Source: Endobacterium cereale (GTDB taxonomy: Bacteria; Pseudomonadota; Alphaproteobacteria; Rhizobiales; Rhizobiaceae). Taken from it: DNA of 64,000 bases. This document shows, piece after piece, positions 1 through 10,584 of this stretch (within the stretch, counting starts at the first letter, position 1; the number at the start of each line of letters is the position of its first letter). A program made the translations under genes and the position numbers. Location of the stretch: contig NZ_WIXI01000036.1 of NCBI RefSeq assembly GCF_009617585.1, forward strand, positions 1 to 64,000, read 5' to 3'. Below the pieces are notes generated by a model. It had not been told where the DNA came from. It saw only the letters and a list, made by a program, of their open reading frames with translations, and made no database searches.

Positions 1-1
1 T

Positions 2-1012
2 TACTCTTCCACGGCCGACCGCTTCATCGATGCGGTTCGTCAGATGGAAGGCGGCTATTCGATGCTGGCCATGACCCGCACCAAGCTGATCGCCGCCCGC
101 GACCCTACCGGCATTCGCCCGCTGGTCATGGGTGAACTCGACGGCAAGCCGGTGTTCTGCTCGGAAACCTGCGCACTCGACATCATCGGCGCGAAATACG
201 TGCGTGACGTCGAAAACGGCGAAGTCATCATCTGCGAAACGCAGCCGGATGGGTCCGTTTCGGTCGACGCCCGCAAGGCCGGTAACGGCCAGCCGGAGCG
301 TCTCTGCCTGTTCGAATACGTTTATTTCGCCCGTCCAGATTCCGTCGTCGGCGGCCGCTCGGTTTATGTTGCCCGCAAGAACATGGGCATCAACCTCGCC
401 AAGGAAGCCCCGGTCGACGCAGACGTCGTCGTGCCTGTGCCGGATGGCGGTACGCCGGCAGCGCTGGGTTATGCCCAGCAGAGCGGCATTCCGTTCGAAT
501 ACGGCATCATCCGCAACCATTACGTTGGCCGCACCTTCATCGAACCGACCCAGCAGATCCGCGCGCTCGGCGTCAAGCTGAAACATTCGGCCAACCGGGC
601 GATGATCGACGGCAAACGCGTCGTGCTGGTCGATGACTCGGTCGTGCGCGGCACCACCTCGTTGAAGATCGTGCAGATGATCCGCGATGCCGGCGCCAAG
701 GAAGTGCACCTGCGCGTCGCCAGCCCGATGATCTACTATCCGGATTTCTACGGCATCGACACACCGGACCGCGACAAGCTGCTCGCCAACCAGTACGAGG
801 ATCTGGCGGCGATGTGCAAATATATCGGCTGCGACAGCCTTGAATTCCTGTCCATCAACGGGCTTTACCGCGCCGTCGGCGGCGAGGATCGCAACGATGC
901 GCGTCCGCAGTTCACGGACCACTATTTTACCGGCGACTACCCGACCCGTCTTCTCGACAAGGATGGCGAAGCGGTCGGCCGCAAGGTTTCGCTTCTGGCC
1001 AGCAACGGCTGA
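2..1012 (+). CDS. purF: Amidophosphoribosyltransferase, C-terminal part (5' end outside window)
   Basis: PurF catalyses the first committed step of purine synthesis, making 5-phosphoribosylamine from PRPP and glutamine in the cytosol. The open frame runs in from the left edge, so the N-terminal catalytic Cys and much of the glutaminase domain are missing; about 336 codons remain of a protein usually near 490 residues. Visible are the end of the glutaminase domain (MEGGYSMLAM, DPTGIRPLV) and the phosphoribosyltransferase domain with the PRPP-binding loop VVLVDDSVVRGTTS. The C-terminal part ending GRKVSLLASNG looks complete. A weak hairpin follows near 1037-1073. Identity is firm; only the upstream portion is unseen. 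Confidence 0.97.
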   Translation, partial: YSSTADRFIDAVRQMEGGYSMLAMTRTKLIAARDPTGIRPLVMGELDGKPVFCSETCALDIIGAKYVRDVENGEVIICETQPDGSVSVDARKAGNGQPERLCLFEYVYFARPDSVVGGRSVYVARKNMGINLAKEAPVDADVVVPVPDGGTPAALGYAQQSGIPFEYGIIRNHYVGRTFIEPTQQIRALGVKLKHSANRAMIDGKRVVLVDDSVVRGTTSLKIVQMIRDAGAKEVHLRVASPMIYYPDFYGIDTPDRDKLLANQYEDLAAMCKYIGCDSLEFLSINGLYRAVGGEDRNDARPQFTDHYFTGDYPTRLLDKDGEAVGRKVSLLASNG

Positions 1013-1454
1013 TCCGGCACATCATCATCAGTGATTGGAAAGGGCACTCGTTCCAGGACGGGCGCCTTTCTCGTTTGAAACGTCGTTGCGACACAAGGCG
1101 CGACTGACAAAAGGCCGCACCCACCATCAACGGGCGCATTGATCCGGGTCAATCGGCGGGCGAGGAAAATTTGGCATGTTACTCCTTGCAACGGAGACGA
1201 CATGCCGTGTCGATTTTTATGCCCCTTTTCAGCCGCCCTGCCAGCAGTAGCCTCGCTGCGCGCACCTGCGTTCCATCGAAACGACATGCCGATGGCAGGG
1301 TGTCGCGGCCCCGTTACCCCGGCTGCGCGCAGGGTCTTGCGCATACCGGACGCCTGTGACAATCACGGTATCCGAGAGGTCGCCCGTCATAGCCGCGGAG
1401 CAATGCCTCCATAACGGCGCGCCTGCCAATGGCCGCAGCATTTAAGGGCGAGAC
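1013..1454. other. 442-bp gap without a convincing gene
   Basis: Open frames here (both strands, up to about 140 codons) overlap one another, are Arg/Pro/Cys rich and resemble no family I know, so I call none. The gap begins with an imperfect GAAAGG/CCTTTC hairpin that may end the purF transcript. At 1139-1152 lies an FNR/FixK-like near-palindrome (listed separately). The SDR gene start lies at the right edge, preceded by AGGGCGAG. Confidence 0.5.
1139..1152. promoter_or_regulatory. FNR/FixK-type box candidate
   Basis: The 14-mer TTGATCCGGGTCAA matches the FNR/FixK family consensus (TTGAT, four bases, ATCAA) with one mismatch. It lies about 300 bases before the SDR gene start, far for classical activation of that gene. 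It could serve an unannotated transcript or be chance. No expression evidence can be drawn from the sequence. Confidence 0.3.
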
Positions 1455-2195
1455 ATGACGATCGACTTGAAGGACAGGATTGCGCTGGTGACCGGCGCTT
1501 CGCGGGGCATCGGTTATTTCACCGCGCTGGAACTGGCCAAGGCGGGTGCGCATGTGATTGCCTGCGCCCGCACGGTCGGCGGCCTGGAAGAGCTGGATGA
1601 CGCCATCAAGGCGGCCGGCGGTTCCGCTACCCTTGTTCCCTTCGACATCACCGACATGGCGGCCATCGACAAGCTCGGCGCCTCGATTTTCGAACGCTGG
1701 GGCAAGCTCGATATTCTCGTCGCCAATGCCGGCATTCTCGGCGTCATCTCGCCGATCGCCCATGTCGAGGCAAAAGTCTTCGAGCGCGTGATGAACACCA
1801 ATGTCACTTCGATGTGGCGCCTGATCCGCTCGTTGGAGCCGCTGCTGGTCAAATCGGATGCGGGCCGCGCGCTGCTTCTCTCCTCGGGCGTCGCCACCAA
1901 TCCACGCGCGTTCTGGGGCGCCTATGCGATGTCGAAGGCGGCGGTGGAAACCATGGGGCGCATCTGGGCCGAGGAAATGGCGCACACGAACCTGAAGATC
2001 AATCTCGTCAATCCCGGCGCCACCCGCACGGCGATGCGCGCCCAGGCCATGCCCGGCGAAGATCCGGAAACGCTGCCGCACCCCTCCGAGATTGCGGAAA
2101 AGATTTTGCCGCTGATGTCGCCTGAGCTGACGGAGAGCGGAAAGTTGTTCGTGGTACGGGAAAACCGGTTCGTGGAGTATCGGCTGCCGGAGTGA
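1455..2195 (+). CDS. SDR-family NAD(P)-dependent oxidoreductase
   Basis: A classical short-chain dehydrogenase/reductase of 246 residues, the usual length. The cofactor loop TGASRGIG sits at residues 13-20, NAG at 91-93, the catalytic Ser at 144, and the YxxxK pair at Tyr157/Lys161 (YAMSK). These show an active Rossmann-fold oxidoreductase acting in the cytosol. The substrate cannot be deduced. The ATG start is preceded by AGGGCGAG. The gene stands alone between purF and cysS, and a 442-base gap upstream suggests its own promoter. It resembles the YciK-like subgroup only loosely, so I give no symbol. Confidence 0.9.
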   Translation: MTIDLKDRIALVTGASRGIGYFTALELAKAGAHVIACARTVGGLEELDDAIKAAGGSATLVPFDITDMAAIDKLGASIFERWGKLDILVANAGILGVISPIAHVEAKVFERVMNTNVTSMWRLIRSLEPLLVKSDAGRALLLSSGVATNPRAFWGAYAMSKAAVETMGRIWAEEMAHTNLKINLVNPGATRTAMRAQAMPGEDPETLPHPSEIAEKILPLMSPELTESGKLFVVRENRFVEYRLPE

Positions 2196-2447
2196 GCGGC
2201 CGCGACCTTCCATGAAAGGCTTGATCGGCTCGCTTTGACAAATAGCGGGCCGCTCCTCCCCTTGACCAAATCCCGACCCCGCGCCATAACCGACATCATG
2301 AAAACGACGATTTCCATTTGTGGGAACATTATCCGCTAGCGTTCGCGCTGGTCCGGTCGTTTTCGTCTCTCGAAAGCCTTGAAGACAAACGCCCCGGTCC
2401 GGTACCGGTGGTGGCATGCGCCTTGAGCACCTTGGGAGAATTTTTCA

Positions 2448-3833
2448 ATGAGCGTCACGCTCAAGCTATACAATACCTTGAACCGCGAGAAGACGGTCTT
2501 TCAGCCGATCGATGCCGACAACGTGCGCGTCTATGTCTGCGGCCCCACGGTTTATGATTTTGCCCATATCGGCAATGCCCGCCCGGTCATCGTGTTCGAT
2601 GTGCTGTTCCGGCTGCTGCGGCATGTCTATGGCGATGCCCACGTCACCTATGCCCGCAACATCACCGACGTCGATGACAAGATCAACGCGCGGGCGTTGC
2701 GTGACTTTCCGCATCTGCCATTGAACGACGCTATCCATGCGGTGACGGAAAAGACAGCCAAGCAGTTCCACGCGGATGTCGCAGCGCTCGGCTGCCTCGA
2801 ACCGACCGTCGAGCCGCGCGCCACCGACAATATCGAGCAGATGATCGCCATCATCGAAAAGCTGATCGGTAACGGCCATGCCTATGTAGCCGAAGGCGAA
2901 GTGCTGTTCGATACCAAGTCGATGACCGATTACGGCCAGCTTTCCAAGCGTCCGCTGGACGAACAGCAGGCCGGCGTGCGCATCGCCGTCGATGCTCACA
3001 AGAAGAACCCCGGCGATTTCGTTTTGTGGAAGCTGTCTTCCCACAACGAACCCGGCTGGGAAAGCCCGTGGGGCCGTGGCCGGCCGGGCTGGCATATCGA
3101 ATGCTCCGCAATGAGCGGCCGCTATCTCGGCGAGGTATTCGACATTCATGGCGGTGGTCTGGACCTGATCTTTCCGCATCATGAAAACGAGATCGCCCAG
3201 TCGCGTTGCGCCCATGGCACCGAGGTGATGGCCAACGTCTGGATGCATAACGGCTTCGTGCAGGTCGAAGGCCGCAAGATGTCGAAATCCGACGGCAATT
3301 TCGTCACCATCAACCAGTTGCTGGCGACAGAAGATTTCGGCGGTCGCCGGTGGCCGGGTGAAATTCTGCGGCTTGCCATGCTGATGACCCATTATCGCGA
3401 GCCGATCGATTTCTCGATTAAGCGTCTGGAAGAAGCCGAGCGTCTGATCGCCAAATGGCCGGCGGTGGATGCTTCGGAGGCAGCGCCCTGCTCGATCGTC
3501 ATCGATGCGCTGGCCGACGACCTGAACACCGTCGCCGCCGTTCAGCGCCTGCATGCGCTGGCGCAGGAAGCCAATGCCGATGCGATGCTCATGCCGATGT
3601 TTGCGGCAAGCGCCGCCCTCCTCGGCGTGTTACCGAAAAAGACCGAGGTGGACGAAGCTCTGGCCAGTGCCGTGGATGCCGTGGTTTCCATGCGGCTGGA
3701 AATGCTGAAGGCCAAGAATTTTGGCGAGGCCGACAAGATCCGTGACGAGCTTTCGGCAAAGGGTATCCAGCTGAAAGACGGCAAGGATGCAGCGACCGGC
3801 GAAAGGGTGACGACCTGGGAGGTCAAGCGCTAG
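2448..3833 (+). CDS. cysS: Cysteinyl-tRNA synthetase
   Basis: Charges tRNA-Cys with cysteine, an essential cytosolic step of translation. At 461 residues it has the normal length for the class I enzyme. The zinc ligand Cys31 (VCGPTVYDF), the HIGH-class motif HIGN at 40-43, the ECS region (HIECSAMS), and the KMSKS loop at 277-281 are all present, followed by the helical DALR-type C-terminal domain. The ATG is preceded by GGGAGA. About 250 bases separate it from the SDR gene, so it probably has its own promoter. A hairpin follows the stop codon. Confidence 0.98.
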   Translation: MSVTLKLYNTLNREKTVFQPIDADNVRVYVCGPTVYDFAHIGNARPVIVFDVLFRLLRHVYGDAHVTYARNITDVDDKINARALRDFPHLPLNDAIHAVTEKTAKQFHADVAALGCLEPTVEPRATDNIEQMIAIIEKLIGNGHAYVAEGEVLFDTKSMTDYGQLSKRPLDEQQAGVRIAVDAHKKNPGDFVLWKLSSHNEPGWESPWGRGRPGWHIECSAMSGRYLGEVFDIHGGGLDLIFPHHENEIAQSRCAHGTEVMANVWMHNGFVQVEGRKMSKSDGNFVTINQLLATEDFGGRRWPGEILRLAMLMTHYREPIDFSIKRLEEAERLIAKWPAVDASEAAPCSIVIDALADDLNTVAAVQRLHALAQEANADAMLMPMFAASAALLGVLPKKTEVDEALASAVDAVVSMRLEMLKAKNFGEADKIRDELSAKGIQLKDGKDAATGERVTTWEVKR

Positions 3834-3841
3834 GATAAGAC

Positions 3842-3865
3842 CGGTGGCGCATGTTCGCGCCACCG
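3842..3865 (+). terminator. Hairpin after cysS, terminator candidate
   Basis: A perfect 9-bp stem (CGGTGGCGC / GCGCCACCG) with a 6-base loop begins 8 bases after the cysS stop. No strong T-tract follows, so termination here would be weak or factor-dependent. Confidence 0.45.
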
Positions 3866-3900
3866 TATGGTGTTCTTCGATGGTTCAGGAGGCTTGAAGA

Positions 3901-4398
3901 GTGACCAGACAGATCTACACCGGCGGCTGCCAATGCGGTGCCGTGCGATACCGGGCGGAAGGCGAGATCGGCTTTCCGCATGTCTGCCATTGTCGAATGT
4001 GCCAGAAGGCGGCGGGCAGCTATTTCATGCCGTTCGGCGGTGTGAAGCACGAGAATTTCACGCTTACGCGCGGCGAACCGACATGGTTCCAGTCCTCCGA
4101 CTGTGTGCGTCGCGGTTTTTGCAGCCGCTGCGGAACGCCGTTGTTTTACGATGGCGGCAGCGACCATATCAGCATCACGCTCGGCTCTCTGGATGAGCCC
4201 GAAAGCGTGAAGCCTGAAGTGCAGACCAACCTTGCCCGCAAGATGCCGTGGTTCAGTGATCTCGACGGCCTCAGGCACGACGACAGTTTCGACATGTCAC
4301 CGGAAGACGAGGCAGCGGTTGCATCCGGCAGCCGACAACATCCTGATCATGACACCGATGCGTGGAGCGACACTCGGCCTGGGAAGGAGCGGATTTGA
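3901..4398 (+). CDS. GFA-family protein, copy 1 of 3
   Basis: A 165-residue protein of the GFA family (Pfam PF04828, glutathione-dependent formaldehyde-activating enzyme/centromere protein V fold), a zinc-binding domain. Zinc-site cysteines are visible at 10 and 12 (GGCQCGA), at 29, 31 and 34 (CHCRMCQK), and at 74 and 77 (FCSRCGTPL). The start is GTG at 3901, preceded by AGGAGG nine bases away. The gene heads a unit of four genes joined by 4-base overlaps. Family members bind zinc, but formaldehyde-glutathione activity is not assured: many GFA proteins have no known substrate. The three copies are clearly diverged, so the triplication is not recent. Confidence 0.88.
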   Translation: MTRQIYTGGCQCGAVRYRAEGEIGFPHVCHCRMCQKAAGSYFMPFGGVKHENFTLTRGEPTWFQSSDCVRRGFCSRCGTPLFYDGGSDHISITLGSLDEPESVKPEVQTNLARKMPWFSDLDGLRHDDSFDMSPEDEAAVASGSRQHPDHDTDAWSDTRPGKERI

Positions 4399-4909
4399 CC
4401 TATCACGTCCATACCGGCGGCTGCCAATGCGGCGCCATCCGCTTCCGTATCGAAGGCAAACCAGGCCGGTCCTCCATCTGTCACTGTCGCATGTGCCAGA
4501 AGGCGTTCGGCGCCTATTACGCGCCGCTGGTCTCGACAGAGGGGGCGGCGTTTGCCTGGACACGCGGAGCGCCCAAATATTTCCAATCGTCCAACCATGT
4601 GCAGCGCGGCTTCTGTGACAATTGCGGAACGCCGCTGACCTATGAAGCCATGGGCACCATCGCCGTCTCGGCCGGTGCACTCGACGATCCGTCGAGCCTG
4701 CCGCCGTCGATACAATATGGCATCGAAAGCAAACTGCCTTTTGTCGAGCATCTGCATGCCCTGCCCGCCCGCCGGACGGAGGAGGACATTGCCGATGCGC
4801 CCTTCCTCGCCGACCTCAATTCCAACCAGCATCCCGATCACGATACAGACATGTGGCAGCCCATCCCGGCACGATCCGCACAGGACGCCGGCAAAACGGA
4901 GGACGATGC

Positions 4910-4913
<4 letters not shown>
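4395..4913 (+). CDS. GFA-family protein, copy 2 of 3
   Basis: Second GFA-domain protein, 172 residues from a TTG start. I chose TTG at 4395 because it overlaps the previous stop (TTGA) and has AAGGAG five bases upstream. An ATG at 4362 would give an extension lying inside copy 1. The cysteine pattern GGCQCGAIRF, CHCRMCQK and FCDNCGTPL matches copy 1. Spacing implies translational coupling with copies 1 and 3. Copies 2 and 3 look more alike to each other (both QKAFG and PKYFQSS) than to copy 1. Zinc-binding enzyme by family; the substrate is unknown. Confidence 0.87.
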
Positions 4914-6342
<1,429 letters not shown>

Positions 6343-6366
6343 AGCATATCTGACGGGCTTTGCGGC

Positions 6367-6420
6367 AGCCCCTCATCCGGCCGCGACCACCTTCTCCCCG
6401 TATGCGGGGAGAAGGCCAGG
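6367..6420. repeat. RIME-like rhizobial intergenic palindrome
   Basis: Between pip and the citramalate synthase gene lies a mosaic palindrome that begins CCCCTCATCCGGCC and contains a perfect 11-bp stem (CCTTCTCCCCG at 6390-6400, CGGGGAGAAGG at 6405-6415) with a TATG loop. This matches, from memory, the RIME class of intergenic elements found in many copies in Rhizobium and Agrobacterium genomes. It could fold in RNA and affect mRNA stability or termination after pip. No second copy is seen in this window. Confidence 0.7.
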
Positions 6421-6473
6421 GAACAAGGCCACCCGGACCAACCGCAACCCATGTTCCTCGGGAGGGAACACCA

Positions 6474-8090
6474 ATGACCCGCGACCGCATCCACCTCTTC
6501 GACACGACATTGCGCGACGGCCAGCAGACCCCCGGCGTAGACTTTTCCGTCGAGGACAAGATCGCGATTTCGGCCATGCTCGATGAATTCGGCTTCGATT
6601 ATGTCGAGGGTGGCTATCCCGGCGCAAACCCGACCGACACTGCCTTCTTCACGCAACAGCGCACAACGCGGGCAAAGTTCGTCGCCTTCGGCATGACCAA
6701 GCGCGCCGGCATTTCCGCCTCTAACGATCCCGGTCTTGCCACCCTTTTGCAGGCAAAAAGCGATGCCATCTGTTTTGTCGCCAAAAGCTGGGATTACCAT
6801 GTCGAGGTCGCGCTCGGCTGCACCAACGAGGAAAACCTCGAATCCATTCGCGGTAGCGTCGAGGCCGCCAAGACTGCGGATAAGGAAGCGCTTGTCGATT
6901 GCGAACATTTTTTCGACGGCTACAAGGCCAACCCGGCCTATGCCCTCGCCTGCGCCCGCATCGCATATGACGCCGGCGCGCGCTGGATCGTGTTGTGCGA
7001 CACCAATGGCGGAACGCAACCGAACGAGGTGCGCGAGATCGTTTCCGCCGTCATCACCTCCGGCATTCCGGGCTCGTCGCTGGGCATCCATGCACATGAC
7101 GATACCGGCCAGGCCGTTGCCAATTCACTGGCCGCCATTGAGGCCGGCTGCCGGCAGGTACAGGGCACCCTCAACGGCATCGGCGAGCGTTGCGGCAACG
7201 CCAATCTCATCACGCTGATCGGCACGCTCTGTCTCAAGGAGGCTTTTGCCTCGCGCTATGAGACCGCTATCGACCCCGAGCGCCTCACCGGCCTGACACG
7301 GCTCAGTCATGCCTTCGACGAATTGCTCAACCGCTCACCCAATCATCAGGCGCCTTATGTCGGCGCCTCCGCCTTCGCCACCAAGGCCGGCATCCATGCA
7401 TCGGCGCTGCTGAAAGACCCACGCACCTACGAACATGTGCCGCCCGAAAGTGTCGGCAATTTCCGCAAGGTCATGGTGTCGGATCAGGGCGGCAAGTCGA
7501 ATTTTCTCAATGCACTGAAGCGCCGCGGCATCGAGGTTGCCAAGGACGATCCAAAACTCGATCACCTGATCTCTATCGTCAAGGAACGCGAAGCTTCCGG
7601 TTATGCCTATGAAGGCGCCGACGCCAGTTTCGAACTGCTCGCACGTCGCACGCTCGGCACTATTCCAGAGTTTTTCGCCGTCGATGGTTTTCGCGTGATG
7701 GTCGAACGACGTTTCGACAGTTTCGGCCGTGTGAAGACGGTCTCGGAAGCGGTGGTGCGCATCGTGATCGATGGTGAAAACCATATGTCGGTGGCGGAAG
7801 GTGACGGGCCGGTCAACGCACTCGACCTCGCGCTGCGCAAGGACTTTGGAAAATACCAGAACGAGATCGACGACCTCGTTCTCGCCGATTTCAAAGTGCG
7901 TATCCTCAACGGCGGCACCGAGGCGATCACTCGCGTGCTGATCGAATCCACCGATGGCAGCGGCGTGCGCTGGTGGACGGTCGGCGTGTCGGAAAACATC
8001 ATCGACGCCTCGTTCCAGGCGCTGATGGATTCGGTCATCTACAAGCTGATGAAGAACCGCGAGCTGGCGGGCCGGATCGCGGCGGAATAA
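6474..8090 (+). CDS. cimA: (R)-citramalate synthase
   Basis: A 538-residue member of the HMGL-like/LeuA family that condenses pyruvate and acetyl-CoA into citramalate, feeding isoleucine synthesis in the cytosol. The catalytic start DTTLRDGQQTPG (10-21) and the metal site HAHDDTGQAVAN are visible, and a C-terminal LeuA-type regulatory (dimer) domain follows. Length and the GQQTPGVDFS signature favour the citramalate branch over isopropylmalate synthase or homocitrate synthase. I chose ATG 6474 because GGGAGGG lies just upstream; the frame extends back to 6360 but through the RIME-like repeat. It ends 18 bases from the convergent rarD gene. Feedback inhibition by isoleucine is likely from the domain. 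Confidence 0.93.
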   Translation: MTRDRIHLFDTTLRDGQQTPGVDFSVEDKIAISAMLDEFGFDYVEGGYPGANPTDTAFFTQQRTTRAKFVAFGMTKRAGISASNDPGLATLLQAKSDAICFVAKSWDYHVEVALGCTNEENLESIRGSVEAAKTADKEALVDCEHFFDGYKANPAYALACARIAYDAGARWIVLCDTNGGTQPNEVREIVSAVITSGIPGSSLGIHAHDDTGQAVANSLAAIEAGCRQVQGTLNGIGERCGNANLITLIGTLCLKEAFASRYETAIDPERLTGLTRLSHAFDELLNRSPNHQAPYVGASAFATKAGIHASALLKDPRTYEHVPPESVGNFRKVMVSDQGGKSNFLNALKRRGIEVAKDDPKLDHLISIVKEREASGYAYEGADASFELLARRTLGTIPEFFAVDGFRVMVERRFDSFGRVKTVSEAVVRIVIDGENHMSVAEGDGPVNALDLALRKDFGKYQNEIDDLVLADFKVRILNGGTEAITRVLIESTDGSGVRWWTVGVSENIIDASFQALMDSVIYKLMKNRELAGRIAAE

Positions 8091-8108
8091 AGCCGCGATC
8101 CATTCCGA

Positions 8109-9020
8109 TCACCGCGCCCTCGCGGCCTTCAGCATGCCATAGGAATACACCACCAGCGCCGACCAGATGAACATGAATGCCACCAGCTTGTTAGTGCTCA
8201 GCGGCTCCTTAAACGCGAAGACGGCAATCAGGAAGATCAGCGTCGGCGCGATATATTGCATGATGCCGATGGTGGAGAGACGCAGCAGTTTGGCGCCGTT
8301 GGCATAGATCATCAGCGGCCCGGCGGTAATCGGGCCGGCCAGCATCAGGATGAACGTATCATAACCGGTGCTGTTGAAGAGATGGCCTGCGCCCGTCACT
8401 TCCAGATAGATGATGTAGGGCAGGAACGGGATGCTGATCAGAAGCACCTCCAGAAAGAAACCCTGGTTCGGGCCGATCGGCAGCGTCTTGCGGAACAGCG
8501 CATAACAGCCCCAGGTAACGGCAAGGCCGAGCGACACCCATGGCAGGCCACCGGCGCCCCAGGTGAGGATGGCGACACCGACTGCGGCAAGCGCGATGGC
8601 CGCCAGCTGCACCGGGCTCATTTTCTCACGCAAAATCACCGCGGCCAGAAAGAAGCTGAACAGCGGATTGATGAAATATCCGAGCGCACCTTCCAGCGCG
8701 TGATTGTTGGCAATCGCCCAGACATAGATGCCCCAGTTGACTGTGATGAAGGCAGCCGTGACACAGGCCATGCCGAGCATGCGAGGCGTGCGGATCGCCA
8801 CCTTCAGCTCCTCAGTGCGTTTGAGGATGAGGAGGACCGCGCCAGCCACCGGCACCGACCAGATCGCCCGGTGCGCCAGAACTTCCAGCGGCGGCAGATG
8901 CGACACGGCCTTCAGATAGAAAGGCAGAAAACCCCACATCAGATAGGCGGTCAGCGCGAAGGCAAAACCGCGCGGCGTATCTTCGTTCTTGATCTGCGGC
9001 GCGACACTGTCGGTGGCCAT
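8109..9020 (-). CDS. rarD: RarD-type EamA permease, copy 1
   Basis: An inner-membrane protein of 303 residues with ten predicted hydrophobic segments, typical of the RarD branch of the drug/metabolite transporter superfamily. Characteristic runs are LMWGFLPFYLKA near the start, GALGYFINPLFSF, and LRLSTIGIMQYIAPT near the end. GGGAGGA lies well placed before the ATG. RarD was named for a chloramphenicol-resistance phenotype, but the physiological substrate is generally unknown. A second diverged copy lies at 10585-11535 in opposite orientation, with two other genes between. It converges on cimA with an 18-base gap. Confidence 0.92.
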   Translation of the reverse strand: MATDSVAPQIKNEDTPRGFAFALTAYLMWGFLPFYLKAVSHLPPLEVLAHRAIWSVPVAGAVLLILKRTEELKVAIRTPRMLGMACVTAAFITVNWGIYVWAIANNHALEGALGYFINPLFSFFLAAVILREKMSPVQLAAIALAAVGVAILTWGAGGLPWVSLGLAVTWGCYALFRKTLPIGPNQGFFLEVLLISIPFLPYIIYLEVTGAGHLFNSTGYDTFILMLAGPITAGPLMIYANGAKLLRLSTIGIMQYIAPTLIFLIAVFAFKEPLSTNKLVAFMFIWSALVVYSYGMLKAARAR

Positions 9021-9134
9021 CGGATGATCCTCCCTGCTGGATCAGCGGCTTCTAGGCTCTTGCGGCCCTATGTGCCAATTCATTCGGTTGAAGCTTACAT
9101 TCAGCAAGGTCATGAATGAAAGCCATCGCGCGGT

Positions 9135-9563
9135 TCAGCCGTTGCGGCAGGCCTTGATCTGCCGCACTTCTGGCGAAAACACGGCTTCCTGATCGGCATC
9201 GGCTGCCACCAGCCCCACCTTGAGGAAACCAAGTTCGCGCAATCCTTCCAGCGCCGACAACACCATCTTGTAATCCAGAGATCGATCGGCACTCAGCATG
9301 ATCCGCGTTTCATTGCCCTTTTCCAGCATTGACGGCAGCGCATTCAGGTTTCGCATCGTCTGGCCGCAGGCTGAGAAGTGTCCGTCTTTTCCGATGCCAA
9401 GAAGAACGGTGGCAGCAGGCGGCTGCGGCTTCACCTCCGGTAATGCAATCGGAATATCGAAAAGGACCGGCATTTGCGCCTGCGCCATAACGGGCACCAT
9501 CATAAAGCCGAGACATGAAACGAGAAAAGCGAAAACTCTTCCGGCTGAAAAGCTGTTCCTCAC
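9135..9563 (-). CDS. Exported protein with ExbD/TolR-like periplasmic domain
   Basis: A 142-residue protein with a signal peptide (hydrophobic residues about 9-28, ending near AQA) and no further membrane segment. The second half (MLSADRSLDYKMVLSALEG, then LGFLKVGLVA) reads like the periplasmic domain of ExbD/TolR, which normally is tethered by an N-terminal helix to a proton channel. Here the helix seems replaced by a cleavable leader, and no exbB/tolQ gene is nearby. The start is GTG at 9563, three bases after the stop of the methyltransferase-like gene, with GAGGTG inside that gene's end, so the two are probably co-translated. The domain call is by eye and tentative. Confidence 0.6.
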   Translation of the reverse strand: MRNSFSAGRVFAFLVSCLGFMMVPVMAQAQMPVLFDIPIALPEVKPQPPAATVLLGIGKDGHFSACGQTMRNLNALPSMLEKGNETRIMLSADRSLDYKMVLSALEGLRELGFLKVGLVAADADQEAVFSPEVRQIKACRNG

Positions 9564-9566
9564 GTC

Positions 9567-10445
9567 TCACACCTCATCGAACGATAATCCCCAGTCATCT
9601 TCGCCATACCATTCCTCACCCGCTGCCGGCACACACCAGCGAAAACTGCGAACGCGGGCCAGGTTGCGCCTCTTGAATGCCTCTGCAAGAGCCTCGTGGC
9701 GTCCTTCCGGCGCGGGCTCCTGCCCTTCCGCCCAGATGAAGGAGACGGGTGCGAGAAACTGCGCCCCAAAGGCACGGGGCCGCCGGTCTATCATCAGAAA
9801 CGCCGCCCAGCGGCTGAAGGCGGTCGGCCGGCCGGCTTCGATCGTCGGGACCCCAAAAGGAAACAGCAACCTGCCGCCCGAAGCGAGATTGTCGATCCAC
9901 GCCGCCGGTGGATGATCGAGTGCGAAATTGGCGTAGATGACATCCGCTTCCAAATCGCCCGATGCCCATTTCAGCCCATCGCCATGGACGATGCTGACCT
10001 GCGGGTAGCCGGACAATGACGTCTGTGCGCGCTCAGCCAGGGCAGCATCGTATTCCACGCCGATCACTTTACCGGAAGCACCGACGAGCTCGGCGATGAT
10101 CGCCGTATAATAGCCGCTGCCGGCGCCCAGATGCACGACAGTTTCGCCTTCACGTATGCCGAGCCTGTGCAGGGCATTGGCGTGCAGCGACGGCATGCCG
10201 TTATTGACATGACGCGCGGCATCAAGCGTCACCAGCATATCCTGATAGAGTGCTAGCGGATCGCTGGAGGCGAGCTCCCGGTATTGGCTGACATCCCGGA
10301 ACAGCCATGGCGGGGGGCCGAGAAAATCCTCGCGCCGGACGGTGGTAAGGGCGCTTTCCAGCCGCTGGTTCTGCGTGACACCGGCCTTGGCCAATATCTG
10401 GCGCGCATAGATGTGCCGGTAGCCCACCTCATCCTGATTGCTCAT
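9567..10445 (-). CDS. Protein-L-isoaspartate O-methyltransferase-like protein
   Basis: A 292-residue SAM-dependent methyltransferase. The SAM loop LGAGSGYYTAIIAEL, the acidic end of the next strand (GVEYD), and HGDG are visible, with the Pcm-type N-terminal region (RRVDF replaced by RREDFLGPPPW). Pcm enzymes are about 210-220 residues, so this one carries roughly 70 extra C-terminal residues and may have another substrate. I chose the ATG at 10445 because GGAGGTGG precedes it; the frame continues upstream to 10610 without a family match. The ExbD-like gene follows after three bases. The region upstream is shared with the divergent rarD copy 2. Confidence 0.8.
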   Translation of the reverse strand: MSNQDEVGYRHIYARQILAKAGVTQNQRLESALTTVRREDFLGPPPWLFRDVSQYRELASSDPLALYQDMLVTLDAARHVNNGMPSLHANALHRLGIREGETVVHLGAGSGYYTAIIAELVGASGKVIGVEYDAALAERAQTSLSGYPQVSIVHGDGLKWASGDLEADVIYANFALDHPPAAWIDNLASGGRLLFPFGVPTIEAGRPTAFSRWAAFLMIDRRPRAFGAQFLAPVSFIWAEGQEPAPEGRHEALAEAFKRRNLARVRSFRWCVPAAGEEWYGEDDWGLSFDEV

Positions 10446-10584
10446 GCTCACCACCTCCACCGCAGATTGCCGAACATGATGGCAACGGACGTCAAAAATC
10501 AATGGCATACAAACGAAATGCATTGGCAGATGGCATTTGCCAAAGATAGACAGGATCAGCGCCTTAACCGATCCGGAAACACCC

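Noticed and set aside
1314..2417. Open frame of 367 codons on the minus strand opposite the SDR gene
   Set aside because: It mirrors a clear SDR gene with all motifs on the plus strand; the antisense product is His/Arg/Gly-rich with no family look.
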